A stretch of DNA of 64,000 nucleotides from Eurosta solidaginis (GCF_040869045.1 NC_090324.1:54093346-54157345), one strand, 5' to 3'. Shown: positions 46,640 to 58,758, numbered from the stretch's first letter. The notes: generated from the letters alone by a model not told the origin. Translations and numbers: made by a program.

Positions 46640-47529
46640 TGTGACGAATATTAGCAACATTAAGGGATACTACAATTTCTAAGCCGATACTAAGCAGTGA
46701 CTTGAATGCACATCAACAAATCAATCATTTTGTCTACCCATATGTCCATACAAGTAGCTGAGAGAAACGCACACACATGCATATATCTGAGATACTCCCA
46801 CAAGTACGCAATCATTTGTGCAAGTTTCACTCACATATACACGCGCATACGAGAAGCTATAAATGCATCTGAGTTATAGCTGGTAATTTTATAGCTGGTA
46901 AATAGTAAATTCCGGCGGCCACCGTGGTGTGATGGTAGCGTGCTCCGCCTACCACACCGTATGCCCAGGGTTCACACCCCGGGCAAAGCAACATCAAAAT
47001 TTTAGAAATAAGGTTTTTCAATTAGAAGAAAATTTTTCTAACGGGGTCGCCCCTCGGCAGTGTTTGGCAAGCGCTCCGGGTGTATTTCTGCCATGAAAAG
47101 CTCTCAGTGAAAACTCATCTGCCTTGCAGATGCCGTTCGGAGTCGGCAGAAAACATGTAGGTCCCGTCCGGCCAATTTGTAGGGAAAAGCAAGAGGAGCA
47201 CGACGCAAATTGGAAGAGAAGCTCGGCCTTAGATCTCTTCGGAGGTTATCGCGCCTTACATTTTTTTTTTTTTTTAAATAGTAAATTCTAGAAACGCCTA
47301 TAAGTATGTGAACGAGGAAATCGCAGAGTATAATAGAGCGAAAGCTGAGCAATCAGTAATCAGGTTGATTTAAGCACGCTATCTGTTGAGAAGTAGAAGT
47401 GTTATTGTGAAGTACTTTAGTAAATGCAATTTTGCATTATTGAATAGTGAAGTTATTTATTCAAGAGTTTAGCGATTCGAACGTTAGTAGAAGGTTGCAA
47501 GTAAGTGGAATTGCATTAAATTCGTTACA
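46640..47529 (+). repeat. Solo LTR with 4-bp target duplication, containing a SINE
   Basis: TGTGACGAATATTAGC ... AAATTCGTTACA, flanked by ATAT (46636-46639) and ATAT (47530-47533). Has TATAAATGC near 46859. Without the nested SINE and its duplicate it is about 514 bp. It lies just beyond the stop of the minus-strand Gypsy pol, so it inserted into that older relic. Confidence 0.78.
46913..47275 (+). mobile_element. tRNA-derived SINE, full length
   Basis: Flanked by the 13-bp duplication AAATAGTAAATTC (46900-46912 and 47276-47288). The head GTGGTGTGATGGTAGCGTG (A box) and AGGGTTCACACCCCGGG (B box) is tRNA-like. The body contains CCTTGCAGATGCCGTTCGGA. The 3' end is TCGGAGGTTATCGCGCCTTACA followed by a T run, not an A tail; the end probably derives from a partner LINE. 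This family is common in tephritid DNA as far as I recall. Confidence 0.85.
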
Positions 47530-47543
47530 ATATATTCACTACT

Positions 47544-48310
47544 CTACTTCGCAAAACTATCTTTAGCATCGTATAGCTTATACATCGAATTTCCAGTTGC
47601 CTTTAGTACTATGCATTTCACTTGCTTGGGGGCAAGCTTGGCATTATAATGATCAATCTGTGAGCTCTGCTTAATATTTCGGCGGTATACAACTTGTCCA
47701 CTTTGTACTATTTATACATCTCTACCTCTTGTATCATACACCTTTCTACTACGCTCGTGTGCTAACTTCAGCTCTTTCTTAATTTTTTCTCTAATCAATT
47801 GAAACCTATCGCCGTTTGTCTTCACTTCGCAATCAACATCCTTCAGGAAGCCCAAATTCCGGCATAGCTCATATTATGCTGCACGCAGAATCATTGGCAT
47901 ACCGAAAGTGATCTGATAGTGTGACATGTTGATTGCGGAGTGGACGGCACTTCGCAGAGCAAACGCCGCATCAATAATGTGTCGGTCCCAGTTCTTTTGG
48001 TTTTCATCGATAAATGATCTTACGATCTTTAGTACTGACCGATTCACTCTTTCTGCGGTGAACAAAACGCTGTCTTGATATGGGTAGTACCATATTTCCC
48101 TAGGAGGGTGGTGAAAGTTCTTGAAACGAATTGTCTTCCATTGTCCGAATGGATGTATTCGGGTACCCCGAATATATATGGAATACTTCTCGTTCCAGAA
48201 ATTTCACCACCTCGGCTGATGTAGCTTTCCGCATGGGTTTCAAAAACAAAAAATTTGTAAAATGATCTAAACACACAAACAGGAAGATATTACCATCAGA
48301 CGTCGATAGG
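47544..48310 (-). pseudogene. Gypsy integrase (relic)
   Basis: Core motifs in broken frames: IFLFVCLDHFTNFLFLKPM (first Asp), GVPEYIHSDNGRQF (second Asp), and the glutamate region as ERVNRSVLKIVRSFIDENQ. Then come AINMSHYQITFGMPM and a carboxy region with LAHERSRKVYDTRGRDV and CIVLKATGNSMYKLYDAKD to a stop at 47544. Several frameshifts. It would be the strand-transfer enzyme in a working copy. Confidence 0.82.
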
Positions 48311-48845
48311 AGGGAGTGGATAGGCGTCTTTGGTTGTACGCTCATTAACTTTACGCGCATCAAGACAAATACGATTTTTGATTCCTTTTATAACTAGGGA
48401 TACTGGAGAATTCCAGCTACTATTTGATTCTTCTATTACACCCATGCTAAGCATTCGGTCTAATTCTGCGTAAACAAATTTGTGTATAGTGGATGAGATG
48501 GGGTAATGGCGTTGTTTGACAAGAAGATCCTCAACGCGTACTTCTATTACATGCTCTTCTAATCCGGTTCGACCTAATCCTAAGACAGCGGACGATGGGA
48601 ATTGTACCTTTACCCGCTCTAGAGCTACTGTTTGGTCGGGGGTCAACACATCTTGTACTGCATCAAAAGACAAATCCCTCTCGGCGGGTATGATTTCTGC
48701 CTACTAAATTTAACTCAAAAACCCTCCAAAATCGATTCCGAGGTAAACCTCTTGTTGAAGTCCTGGCACTATCAAGAACTCTAGGTCCTTACACACCTCA
48801 TTCCACATCACAGGTAACGTAATAACTCCTTCCACTGGGGCCTCT
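48310..48845 (-). pseudogene. Gypsy protease end and RT amino part (relic)
   Basis: ITLPVMWNEVCKDLEFLIVP and EVYLGIDFW are the second half of a retropepsin. The linker LTPDQTVALERVKVQFP follows, then RT begins with HYPISSTIHKFVYAELDRML, ESNSSWNSPVSLVIKG and ICLDARKVNERTTKDAYPLP. The catalytic YVDD region is deleted. Confidence 0.82.
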
Positions 48846-49159
48846 CCTCCGATTGGTTGGTGATGGGAAGAATCCTTTACTCATTACCTTCTAAAAATTG
48901 TAGAATTGAATTGAATTGTCAAATTTGACTGTAACGATCGTCAATATTATTTGTTTCTAAATTCTCATAAATATTTTCTGCTTCTCCCTAATTTTCAGTA
49001 TTTTGTTAAAGTTTTTCGTTTTTCTTTTCTTCATTATTTCTTCGTAAAATATCCTCCTACGGCCTTCCTCATACTCCATTTTCCTGAACTGTAGGCTCTT
49101 TAAATCCCGTTGCTTTTTTAGATCTTAACTACTATCAGCTCTTATACAACCTTCCCTTT

Positions 49160-50839
49160 TTAAAACTTTTACTGGTTGTTGTCCGGGCGATCCTTCCCCT
49201 GGTTGAGTACCCCGGTCATCTCCGCCAGGTTGCCGTTTCCTTTAGGTGGCTTGTAAATGCAAAAAGAGGTGTCCCCCACACGAAAAGCAGACCATATTAT
49301 GAAACCTGTACTTGCATCGCGTGTCCTTACTAGCTTCCGCTGGATTAATCGCAAAATGATCAACCGGCATCCCATACGAGTAGCACAACATTAAGTGGAA
49401 GGGTGAGGGGCAGAAACTGTTGATGGCTGGTTTGGGACCGTTGCAGTCGCTTAAACTGAGCCCCTATTGCTTCCAGTTGCTTGGAACTACGCCCTTCCTC
49501 AGGGTACGGTACGTCGGGGTAGACCAGCTCACTCACACCCCCTTTGGACCTACTCTTATTTTCTTTGATGACCTTTTCAGCTCGCCTATATTCAGCCTTC
49601 AGATCCGCTAGCGTGCCCATTTTAAACGAGAAGATCAGTTTAGCCAGGTATGGTTTGCGGTTCCCCTTAATTAACCCAACCAGTTCCTTCTCGGGTATCC
49701 GTTTCCTCAGCCCAAATGTCAAATTGTGCACGTCCCCATAAAATTCATCAAATCCCTCATTCGCCAACTGTTTACGCTCCATGATTTGCCAAATCACCTC
49801 GTAGTCAGTCTCTGCGGTTTTGAAATAGGCTAGCAGTTCTGCCTTCAGATCAAGATACCCGCAGTTTGAATCTTCGGCATGACCCTCCAACACCTGCTAG
49901 TACCATTTCAAAGCCGCGCCTGACACGAGGCAATGGAAATCAGTAAACAGTTGGAGATGAGAGATTTGATGTTGTTACCTCACCTTCTCTATCCTAAAAA
50001 GGAAGCTCTCGGCCGAAATCCCCTTGTCCGTTCCATCAAACTTTATATTCCACTTCTCGAGGTCCATTTTCTTCCAATGCAGTGGCTGTTGTGCGCTTTG
50101 GGGTCCTCCGTCGTTTCGTGGCTCTCCTCCGTTGGCTTGTATCGCTGCTCCTTTTCTACCTGGCCCCCTGTTGTTCGGAGTGGATGCTTGAGTAGAGCGA
50201 TGATCCAATCTTTGAGCTCCAGAGGTTTCCATGTCGGTGACACGGCCGCTGAGATGGGCTACACAAGTTTTTATACTTCCTAGCCCATTATTCCACGGGC
50301 CATAAACTCCACTTGCTGTTCTATCGTTGCCATTAGACGTGTCAGTTGCTCTGTGTCAGTCCCAGTGGTCTTTGTGCCCCCTGATGCCGTCGCAACCTCG
50401 GCTGCCGTGGCTCCAGGTGCCTGCTGCTCAAAGGATCAACGCCCCCCTGTGATCCACCCTGTTCGTTGACGAACATCCCAGCGAGGATTTTGTCGAGGCC
50501 GAGAGAGAAACTCAGACTGGCTTCGGCTTGGTCCACTATTACCCGACTAACCCTGGACACACTAACTTCGGTTCCACCGTCTTCTTCTAGCAAGATCCTG
50601 GTTGTACACCGGTTGAAATAGTCCGTGGGAAGGAAATCTACCCTGTGTTCAATCCCTGTATCTATTTGGTTGAACAGTGAGCCAACCACCTGATCTTCAA
50701 GGGAACGCGTAAAAGCACGTGTAAACGGCCAGTCTCTAGCAAACAATCCCAAACCTCCTGGTACTCTTTCTTCCCTGTTTTCCTCGTCAGTCATGAACTC
50801 AGACTCACGCAACAAACTCACTCTATGTAACACACACAC
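49160..50839 (-). pseudogene. Gypsy gag (relic)
   Basis: Amino part 50839-50342 (REERVPGGLGLFARDWPFTR ... FFNRCTT-like region in full as DYFNRCTTRILLEEDGG). A middle block has WNIKFDGTDKGISAESFLFR. A capsid-like block at 49893-49360 has QVLEGHAEDSNC-type start and DYEVIWQIMERKQLANEGFD, FGLRKRIPEKELVGLIKGN. A degraded cysteine cluster (MVCFSCGG-like) lies near 49300. Frames are interrupted at least three times. The order fits a Gag with an ordinary retrotransposon capsid and a knuckle. Confidence 0.7.
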
Positions 50840-51190
50840 AGTCAGTCAAACAAAACCGGTGAATTCCGAACTCAAAGCAACGCTCAACTGCAAGTTGTCG
50901 AAATCCAACCCTATGTACCAAGGTAGCAGCAATGCCAATCAAGATGCAAAAGGGTCTTTAATATGTTAAATAAAGACGACGAGGAAAAAAGTTGTAAGAA
51001 AAAAATAAAAAAAAAACTAGCAATTAAAACGTTAATTCAAATAAAAAATTCAACTCAATAATTCGAAAAGAGTTACCGCCAACAAAGGCAAAAAAACTTT
51101 CGAAATTAAATTAAAACTCAAAAGAAAGATTAAAACTTGGATTTAGATTAACTGCAAAAAACTCCAACCAAATAATTGAAAAAAAACAAG
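50840..51190. other. AT-rich, no gene seen
   Basis: Holds a CACACA run at 50830 and A-rich sequence; possibly leader of the minus-strand Gypsy relic. Nothing coding. Confidence 0.5.
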
Positions 51191-53285
51191 ATTAACAAGT
51201 AAGGAAGGCTAAGTTCGGGTGTAACCGAACATTACATACTCAGCTGAGAGCTTTGGAGACAAAATAAGGGAAAATCACCATGTAGGAAAATGAACCTAGG
51301 GTATCCCTGGAATGTGTTTGTATGATGTGGGTATCAAATGGAAGGTATTAAAGAGTATTTTAAAAGGGAGTGGGCCATAGTTCTAAAGGTGGACCAGGGG
51401 TGACTCTGGAATGTGTTTGCACGATATGGGTATCAAATGAAAGGTGGTAATAAGTATTATAAAAGCGAGTGATCCTTAGTTCTATAGGTGGACGCCGTTT
51501 CGAGACATCGCCATAAAGGTGGACCAGGGGTGATTCTAGAATGTGTTTGTACGATATGGGTATCAAATGAAAGGTATTAATGAGTGTTTTAAAAGGGAGG
51601 GGCCTTAGTTCCATAGGTGGACGCCTTTTCGAGATATCGCTATAAAGGTGGCCCAGGGGTGACTCTAGAATGTATTTGTACGATATGAGTATCAAATGAA
51701 AGGTGTTAATGAGTATTTTAAAAGGGAGTGATCCTTAGTTCCATAGGTGGACGCCGTTTCGAGACATCGCCATAAAGGTGGACCAGGGGTGACTCTGGAA
51801 TGTGTTTGTGCGATATGGGTATGAGATGAAAGGTGTTAATGAGTATTTTAAAAGGGAGTGGGCCTTAGTTCTATGGGTGGACGCCTTTTCGAGATATCGC
51901 CATAAATGTGGACCGGGGTGACTCTATAATGTGTTTGTACGATATGGGTATCAAATTAAAGGTATTAATGGGGGTTTTAAAAGGGGTACCGCTAATTTAT
52001 TTATATATGTAATACCACGAACAGTATTCCTGCCAAGATTCCAAGTGCTTTTGATTTCGCCTTACAGAACTTTTTCATTTTCTTCTACTTAATATGGTAG
52101 GTGTCACACCCATTTTACAAAGTTTTTTGTAAAGTTATTTTTTGAGTCAATAAACCAATCAAATTACCATGTTTCATCCCTTTTTTCGTATTTGGTATAG
52201 AATTAAGGCATTTTTTTCATTTTTAGTAATTTTCGATTTCGAAAATGTGGGCGCGGTTATAGTCGGATTTCGTCCATTTTTTGTACCAAGATAAAGTGAG
52301 TTCAGATAAATACGTGGACTAAGTTTAGTAAAGATATATCGGTCTTTGCTCAATTTATCGTGTTAACGGCCGAGGGGAAGGACAGACGGACGACTGTGTA
52401 TAAAAACTGGGCGTGGCTTAAACCGATTTGGCCCATTCTCACAGGAAATAGTTACCGTCATAGAATCTATGCCCCTACCAAATTTCAGAAGGATTGGTAA
52501 ATCTGTGTCCGACTTATGGCATTAAAAGTATTCTAGACAAATTAAATGAAAAAGGGCGGAGCCACGCCCATTTTGAAATTTTCTTTTATTTTTGTATTGT
52601 ATCATTACTGGAGTTGAATGTTGACATAATTTACTTATATACTGTAAAGATATTAACTTTTTTTTTTAATTTGATTTAAAAATTTTTTTTTTTTTTTTTT
52701 TAAGTGGGCGTGGTCGTTCTCCGATTTTGCTAATTTTTATTATGCATTCATACAGTAATAGGAGTAATATTCCTGCCAAATTTCATCATGATATCTTCAA
52801 CGACTGCCAAATTACAGCTTGCAAAACTTCTAAATTACTTTCTTTTAAAAGTGGGCGGTGCCACGCCCATTGTCCAAAACTACTAATTTTCTATTCTGCG
52901 CCATAAGCTCAACTCAACTACCAAGTTTCATCTCTTTTTCCATCTTTGGTAATGAATTATCGTACTTTTTCGATTTTTCGAAATTTTCGATATCGAAAAG
53001 TGGGCGTGGTTATAGTCCGATATCGTTCATTTTAAATAGAGATCTGAGATGAGTGCCCAGGAACCTACATACCAAATTTCATCAAGATACCTCAAAATGA
53101 ACTCAAGTTATCGTGTTAACGGGCGGACGGACGGACGGACATGGCTCAATAAATTTTTTTTCGATACTGATGATTTTGATATATGGAAGTCTATATCTAT
53201 CTCGATTCCTTTATACCTGTACAACCAACCGTTATGCAATCAAAGTTAATATAATATGTGAGCTCTGCTCAACTGAGTATAAAAA
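51191..53285 (+). repeat. TACTCAG element, copy 4, most complete
   Basis: Left end AACAAGTAAGGAAGGCTAAG with hairpin GTTCGGGTGTAACCGAAC (51212-51229), then CATACTCAGCTGAGAGCT. About five 129-bp units follow to 51980, then the unique part with repeated pieces such as GGGCGTGG and GTTATCGTGTTAACGG. The right end is GTGAGCTCTGCTCAACTGAGTATAAAAA. The right end in reverse (ATACTCAGTTGAGCAGAGCT) matches the left (ATACTCAGCTGAGAGCT), so the element has imperfect subterminal inverted repeats. No ORF of transposase type. Confidence 0.88.
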
Positions 53286-54299
53286 TTATGAAAATGAATA
53301 GAAAAAATTTTTTAAATTAAATTAAAATTAAAAAAAAAACCAAAAAACAAATGGGCTAAAAATTTAGACTAAGATTTGAATTCAAAGTAAACATATTTGA
53401 CCAAATTATTGAACAAAAGATAAAAAGAAACAAAAAATAATAATATAAATTTCTAAATGAAATTTAAATTTTCATTTAAATTAAAGAAAATAACTAAAAA
53501 AAATTAAATAAAAAATTCAGGACTATATATTAAAAATTAAGTTAAAATTCAAAGGCAAATGAAACCAAAAACTTTGGAAGGATGTGAAAAAAACTTTCAA
53601 AATAAAATTGAAAATTCAAAAATAAGACTTAAAGCCTAGATTTAAATTACAAGTAGAAACGACTCAATCAAATAATAAGAGAGAAGGATAATAAATTTTT
53701 GGAATTAACTTGAACTCCAAACAAGCCAAGAAAGGATAAAAATAGAACCTTAACTCAAAGTTAGAGAAAAACCTTCATCAATATATAAAAAAAACAAGAT
53801 TGTAATAACTTAACTTAAAATTCAAAGTAGGATATTTCAACCGAATAATTGGAAAAATGATTAAAAGTAACCAAAATAATTTTTAAAGTTAGATTAATGC
53901 TTAGAAGTACAAACTAAAACTTAAATTAAAATTCAAGGGAAAAGGTAACCTAAAAATTTTGAGATAAAAAATTCAAAAGAAGAAAAAAGGAAAGGCCAAA
54001 ACTAGAACTTAAACGCTAATTCAGGGTTAGAATCCAAGAGATAAGGTTTGTAAGGCCACAGCTTCGACGAAATATAAATGATTGGAATTAAATTTAAATT
54101 CCAAATAGAAAAAAATTTAATATATAGAACCAAAAATGAAAATGTAACAGTCTTCAAAATTTAATTAATACTTGAAGACAGCACCATTAAAACTATGTTT
54201 GAAATTATGAGGTGGGTTTTGTCTAAGGCTGGGGTAACACTCAGTCAATCCAGAGTCGAGTAAAGGTCCCACAAACCCCTACTGAATAAATACACGATA
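53286..54299. other. A-rich low-complexity DNA
   Basis: About 1 kb of sequence built from words like AAATTAAA, AACTTAAA and AAAATTCAA; nothing coding or repetitive enough to name. Confidence 0.6.
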
Positions 54300-54629
54300 T
54301 TTATGTGTTAAGAACACACGCACACACGGCTGGGGATATTAGGCGGACAGCAGCTTTCCGTACAAAGATGGAGGCGGTGGCTAATAGGCGTAGTAGTAGC
54401 GTAGCGGTCGGTACGGTTGTTTAGCCGCGGTGCAGTAGCGGGCGGGATGGTACGGTTGTCCGGGAGCAGCGGCTGGATCAGCGCGGCGGCCGGACGGCGG
54501 ACAGTATTAACGGATGGATTGGTACAGTAGTATGGGCACAGTGGCTGGACGGCGGACAGTTTTAGCGGACGGATGGGTGTAGCGGTATAGATGAAGTGAC
54601 GGCACCAGCGAACTGGATGGACGATGATG

Positions 54630-54889
54630 CAGCGGCTTAACGGCGGTAGGATGGCGAGCGGCCAACGGTCGTTGTAGCAGCGACGTGACGGGTGCAGCGG
54701 CTTAACGGCGGTAGGATGGCGTGCGGCCAACGGTCGTCGTAGCAGCGGCGTGACGGATGCAGCGGCTTAACGGCGGTAGGATGGCGAACGGCCAACGGTC
54801 GTCTTAGCAGCGGCGGGACGGATACAGCGGCTCAACGGCGGTAGGATGGCGAACGGCCAACGGTCGTCGTAGCAGCGGCGACACCAGAG
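54630..54889. repeat. 65-bp tandem repeat, four copies
   Basis: Units start at 54630, 54695, 54760 and 54825, each CAGCGGCTTAACGGCGGTAG... . The period is exactly 65, so it is not a coding repeat. Confidence 0.92.
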
Positions 54890-55290
54890 GGGCGACGGCA
54901 GCGGCGGTGGGCTACGGAGCGCGTACCAGGGCCGAGAGAGAGAGAGAAAATAGGCCGGCGACGGGGTTTACCTGGACAGCGGCTGCGTGTTCCGGGCGGG
55001 GTAGGATAGGCGTACCAACGGGCTGGTATTGGTCGGTCGGCTTCACGGGATCCGGCTAATCGCTCTTCTTCGGCAGCTTTGGTAGTCGCGGGGTCAGTCA
55101 CCTGCAGAAGAGACTGCGAGGACTCGTTAGTGCTGGTTTCACTGCTGGACACCCCCGCCTCCCTAGTTGCACGCTTGTAGAAGGTGCGTAAGAGGGCGGG
55201 GCTGTACCAGCCGATACACCGTGGATCGATCCGTGCGCGGAGGGAAGTGCACCCTAACGGCACAGCGGTAGCCCCTTATGCGCACGCATC

Positions 55291-55513
55291 GCTCGTCCTT
55301 ACCCGGGGTGACCCGCGCCATGACAGCGCCCCTTCCACTCAGCTGGCCGAAGCCAGAGCTGAGGGGGAGGGGTGACATAGTCATCAAGGCGTCGGGCCGC
55401 TCAATACCCAGGGGGGCGGCGGGTGGCAATAGCACAAAGGCATCCGCCCCGCTCGTCCTTACCTGGGTGGAGGGTGACCCGCGCCATGACAGCGCCCCTT
55501 CCACTCAGCTGGC
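55291..55513. repeat. Direct repeat of about 60 bp
   Basis: 55291-55347 and 55451-55513 both read GCTCGTCCTTACC ... GACCCGCGCCATGACAGCG ... CAGCTGGC, with six extra bases in the second. Confidence 0.9.
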
Positions 55514-55590
55514 TAGCAGGAGTGGCAATTTTGTCTTTAAAAGGACAACCACTCCCGCTGGCTCACCTGCGAGGACTGAATTGCAAAAAT

Positions 55591-57449
55591 ACAAATTCAG
55601 TGTTTATATGGGTGGTGACACAAACTGGTTGAGAATTCAACGCACCATTATTGTGATTTTCATTGGTTCGCAATTTAGTTGGTTGTTGAATATGCTATAA
55701 AAGAAGTGGTTGTTGGCTATGCTATAGCAAAATAAGTACAGGGAGGTTCAGGTTTAGGTGAATAAGGAAATACAGGGGGAGTTACGTTATTGTAACGTTA
55801 CGTTACAAAGTCAAAAAAATATTAAAACAATTCACGGAATTGAACTTTGAATTTGAAAAAAGATTTATGGCCTTATGTTTAAATTAAACGCAACGTTCTC
55901 TAAATTCATTTGGAAATCAAAGTAATACAAGATCCCAACAAATTTCGGAATTACGATAAATTCCGAATAGTTATTTTAGAGGATGAGTACTCACCGGTTT
56001 GTAGGTAGCGCTGCGGACTGTCTAGATTTCTGAGGATGTGTCTTACTGCTTCTTAGTACCTTCTGATATTCCACACCCGGCTGTTTTTTATGGTGTTGTT
56101 TACCTCAATGCCGCACTAGCACCAAATGAAAATGCCGCAGAGTTTGGTTAGGTGCCGCTGTATGAACGTGGCTGGTGACGCTGTGTTGGGATGGCCGGTG
56201 GCTTCTCAATAGCGATGATGGCGATAATGGGGCGTTAATGTGGTTCTTGCGGTCGCTGCCTCTTTTACGAAAGGAACATATGAAACGCAACCCAGTATTG
56301 GCTAATAATCGCTAGTTCACAACTACTGAGAATTATTTTATTCAACTGCGTAAATGATTGTATCTTAGCACGAAACTTTTGTTAAAGTGTATAAAGATGA
56401 TGAAAAACGCTTATTTCAGTTATAACTTCACTGCGATATATATTTCCGATGAACGGCGGACTTGCGAATCACAATACTTTGGTTGTTCAAATTATTATGC
56501 ACAAAGGAACGAAAATGATGTTTTGATTTGCACAAATTCTTGCTCGCACCAAAGGAAAAAAATTAATTAGCGAAACTTCAAGTTTTGTTGACTGCCTTGC
56601 AAAATTACAATAATAATAATAAAAATGATGGCCGCTCTGACAGCTGTCGGTGATGACGGATCGCCCCACTTCACATTGCGCCGGATTCGTTTTGGTGGTT
56701 TTACGCGACAGAGGTTGCCACACGCCCATGAATATTCCCAAGGGGAAATTTTAAGCTAAGTGCTATTCAGTGATTTTGGGGAGTATAATAGGATATAATT
56801 CAAGATAATATATAATTCAATATGTATACAATACAATTCAATGATTCAAGATGAGTTATAAGTAAATTCATGGATACATACATCGCATGGGGAATTGGGA
56901 AGTGTGACAGCTTATGCCGCGTAACCACCGAAATGGAAAAGAATAAAAAAAACTTGAACTGAAATTTGGAATTTATCTTTCACAGAAAATTATAAAAAAA
57001 CGTTAGTTACTGCGTGAAATTAATTTTAAATTCCAAAAAAAATTCAGCAAAAACCAAAGGAAAATTCCAACTAAGGCACTGTACAAAGTCGTCGACTACT
57101 AAATTTCTAAATCAATTTAGAAGTCCCTTGACCACAGCCTAAAAGAAATTTTTCCAAAATATTTGTAGATTTCAGTTGTTTTTATATATATGCATATATT
57201 TATCTGAAAAAAGTGTTTATATATAAACATACGTGTGTTGAAAAATGCATATGAATATATGTATATGTTCAAATACAGATACGTACAACAAAATTATATG
57301 ATGAATGTAAATATGAATGGAAAACTGTTTCTTTATGGCTTCAAAAACGAACTTTTAACTATTATTTTCTATCTCTCCAAAAAGAAAATAAAAAAATTGA
57401 ATTTCTAATTTCTTGAAAAAAAATATATATATTTATTTGCTTTCGTGTG
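55591..57449. other. AT-rich stretch, nothing assigned
   Basis: Contains the palindromic TAACGTTACGTTA (about 55792), a moderately GC-rich patch 56100-56280, and TATATA/TGCATATA runs at 57180-57260. ORFs are short and without motifs. Confidence 0.5.
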
Positions 57450-58018
57450 TAATGGGTATTGCACTTGACGAGGTCATTGTGGGAGTGATTCGTACGTCCA
57501 TATGTCTCTACCGCCTAGTCAGTTTTCATGCAGTCCATGGAAGTGTGGCCCGACACGCTCGTGGACTTATCCCAAAGTGTGGATGCCACACTACCCTACT
57601 CCTCTCAATCGTGGCGACGTCTCAAACCTCAGTTATCGGAAATGCTGAATATCCGATAACGTAGCTTGGGCAGTTCGCCGCGATCCCCTACTATAGTCCG
57701 TCTTCTAGCTATGTGCCACATCAGGTACCACCTAATCAAATCGTACCAAACCCGAGGAAGGAACCCTGATAAGGTCACCTAGCTAAACTCCTATCCTCAT
57801 GTCATGATAACACTTGTCGACCAGGCGAACCCAATCGACGATGCTATCATGACCATCGGTAGGAGGAAATTAGGGTCGGGATTACCGAAATAACGAGATA
57901 GGAAAACATGGAAAGCTAAAGACGAAGAAGTAGTAAAAGTGGGGAAAAAGGAAAGTGGTATTTTAGAAGAAATTATGGTAAATTGAAAAGATTATTGGGC
58001 TATGCCGTCGGGCGCCAC
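57450..58018 (-). other. Primer-binding site and leader of the LTR-H element (minus)
   Basis: The complement of 58000-58017 is TGGCGCCCGACGGCATAG, one base from the LTR-H end at 58019. TGGCGCCC is a standard lysine-tRNA-type primer site, so LTR-H at 58019 is a 5' LTR of a minus-strand element whose leader runs leftward. Nothing coding is recognisable in the remaining leader. Confidence 0.6.
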
Positions 58019-58343
58019 TGTTACGTAGCTGGATTTCAGTGGTAAGACAGAGGTGGCGTGTGGCATGGTGGCAAGCCCCTGCTAACTCGTCGGACGGAGT
58101 GGGGTTTTGCGCACCAGCCTTACCAACAACTAGCTAACAAAAAAAGTAGAGTTCATGCCTAAGTGCTAGAAAGAAAAGGGAAAAAGCTGAAAGAGATACA
58201 ATAGACGTAAGAGGAACAGAGAGAGAAAGGAGGAGAAAAGCAAAAAAGATGGAGGCCTGTCTAGTCAGGTGGAGTCTACACCATGGGCGCCGTGCTGACT
58301 CCTCTAATTTTACGGCGCACCAAGCCTGGCTCAAGTATGTCTG

Positions 58344-58758
58344 TTGTTGTTGTTGTTGTTGTAGCTATAAGGTACTCCCCGAAGGCTTTGGGGAGTATTA
58401 TCGATGTGATGGTCCTTTGCCGGATATAGATCCGATACGCTCCGGTAACACAGCACCATTAAGGTGCTAGCCCGACCATCTCGGGATGATATATAAGGCT
58501 ACATTAAATATTCAGGCCATCACTCCCTCCTCACCCACAAGTTCCATGAGGAGCTTGGGATCGTCAGAGCCTCGTCTGTTAGTGAAACAGGATTCGCCGC
58601 GGAAAGGTGAGGTTGAAAATTGGGTTTGGAGAAGCTGTATATTGCGCTGGCAATCTGAAGGGTTGCGCTACACAGCCCCTTGAATCTGGTATTTTAGTCG
58701 CCTCTTACGACAGGCATACCTACCGCGGGTATATTCTGATCCCCTGCCCCGATGGATC
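58344..58758. mobile_element. SINE-like insertion with 6-bp target duplication
   Basis: Flanked by TGTCTG (58338-58343 and 58759-58764). The homologous LTR at 40145 lacks the insert. Starts with a TTGTTGTTG tract (an ACA-repeat tail in reverse), has the hairpin ACTCCCCGAAGGCTTTGGGGAGT (58373-58395) and GCCTCTTACGACAGGCATACC near 58704. By memory this is a frequent tephritid repeat. Orientation is probably minus. No pol III box was clear to me. Confidence 0.7.

Larger units (their letters stand above)
47544..50839 (-). mobile_element. Decayed Ty3/Gypsy relic
   Basis: Minus-strand order: gag (50839-49160), protease end and RT start (48845-48310), integrase (48320-47544). The larger part of RT and all RNase H are deleted: YPLPPIDV runs straight into integrase. 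No LTR of this element was recognised on either side. Confidence 0.8.
54300..55590. other. GC-rich block
   Basis: A sharp change to GC-rich sequence (CGGCGG-, GACGG-rich) between AT-rich flanks. Contains the 65-bp tandem array, diverged relatives of it at 54380-54620 (GGCGGACAGT...), a GAGAGAGAGAGAGA run near 54933, and a direct repeat. Long open stretches on the minus strand (for example 55263-54832) have no recognisable domain and probably reflect GC content. Could be 5' UTR of an element or a CpG-rich promoter. Confidence 0.5.

Noticed and set aside
46920..46985. A possible tRNA gene at the second SINE head
   Set aside because: Tight target duplication and a non-tRNA body show a SINE; the cloverleaf is imperfect.
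47657..47670. TGTGAGCTCTGCTT as a remnant of a TACTCAG element right end
   Set aside because: It reads in frame on the minus strand as part of the Gypsy integrase tail (KQSSQID), so the likeness is chance.
54630..54889. Regular repeats that could suggest a CRISPR array
   Set aside because: The 65-bp units are contiguous with no unique spacers, and the window is eukaryotic.
55163..55504. Long minus-strand ORFs in the GC-rich block
   Set aside because: High GC reduces stop codons; no recognisable domain, and the tandem unit is not a multiple of three.
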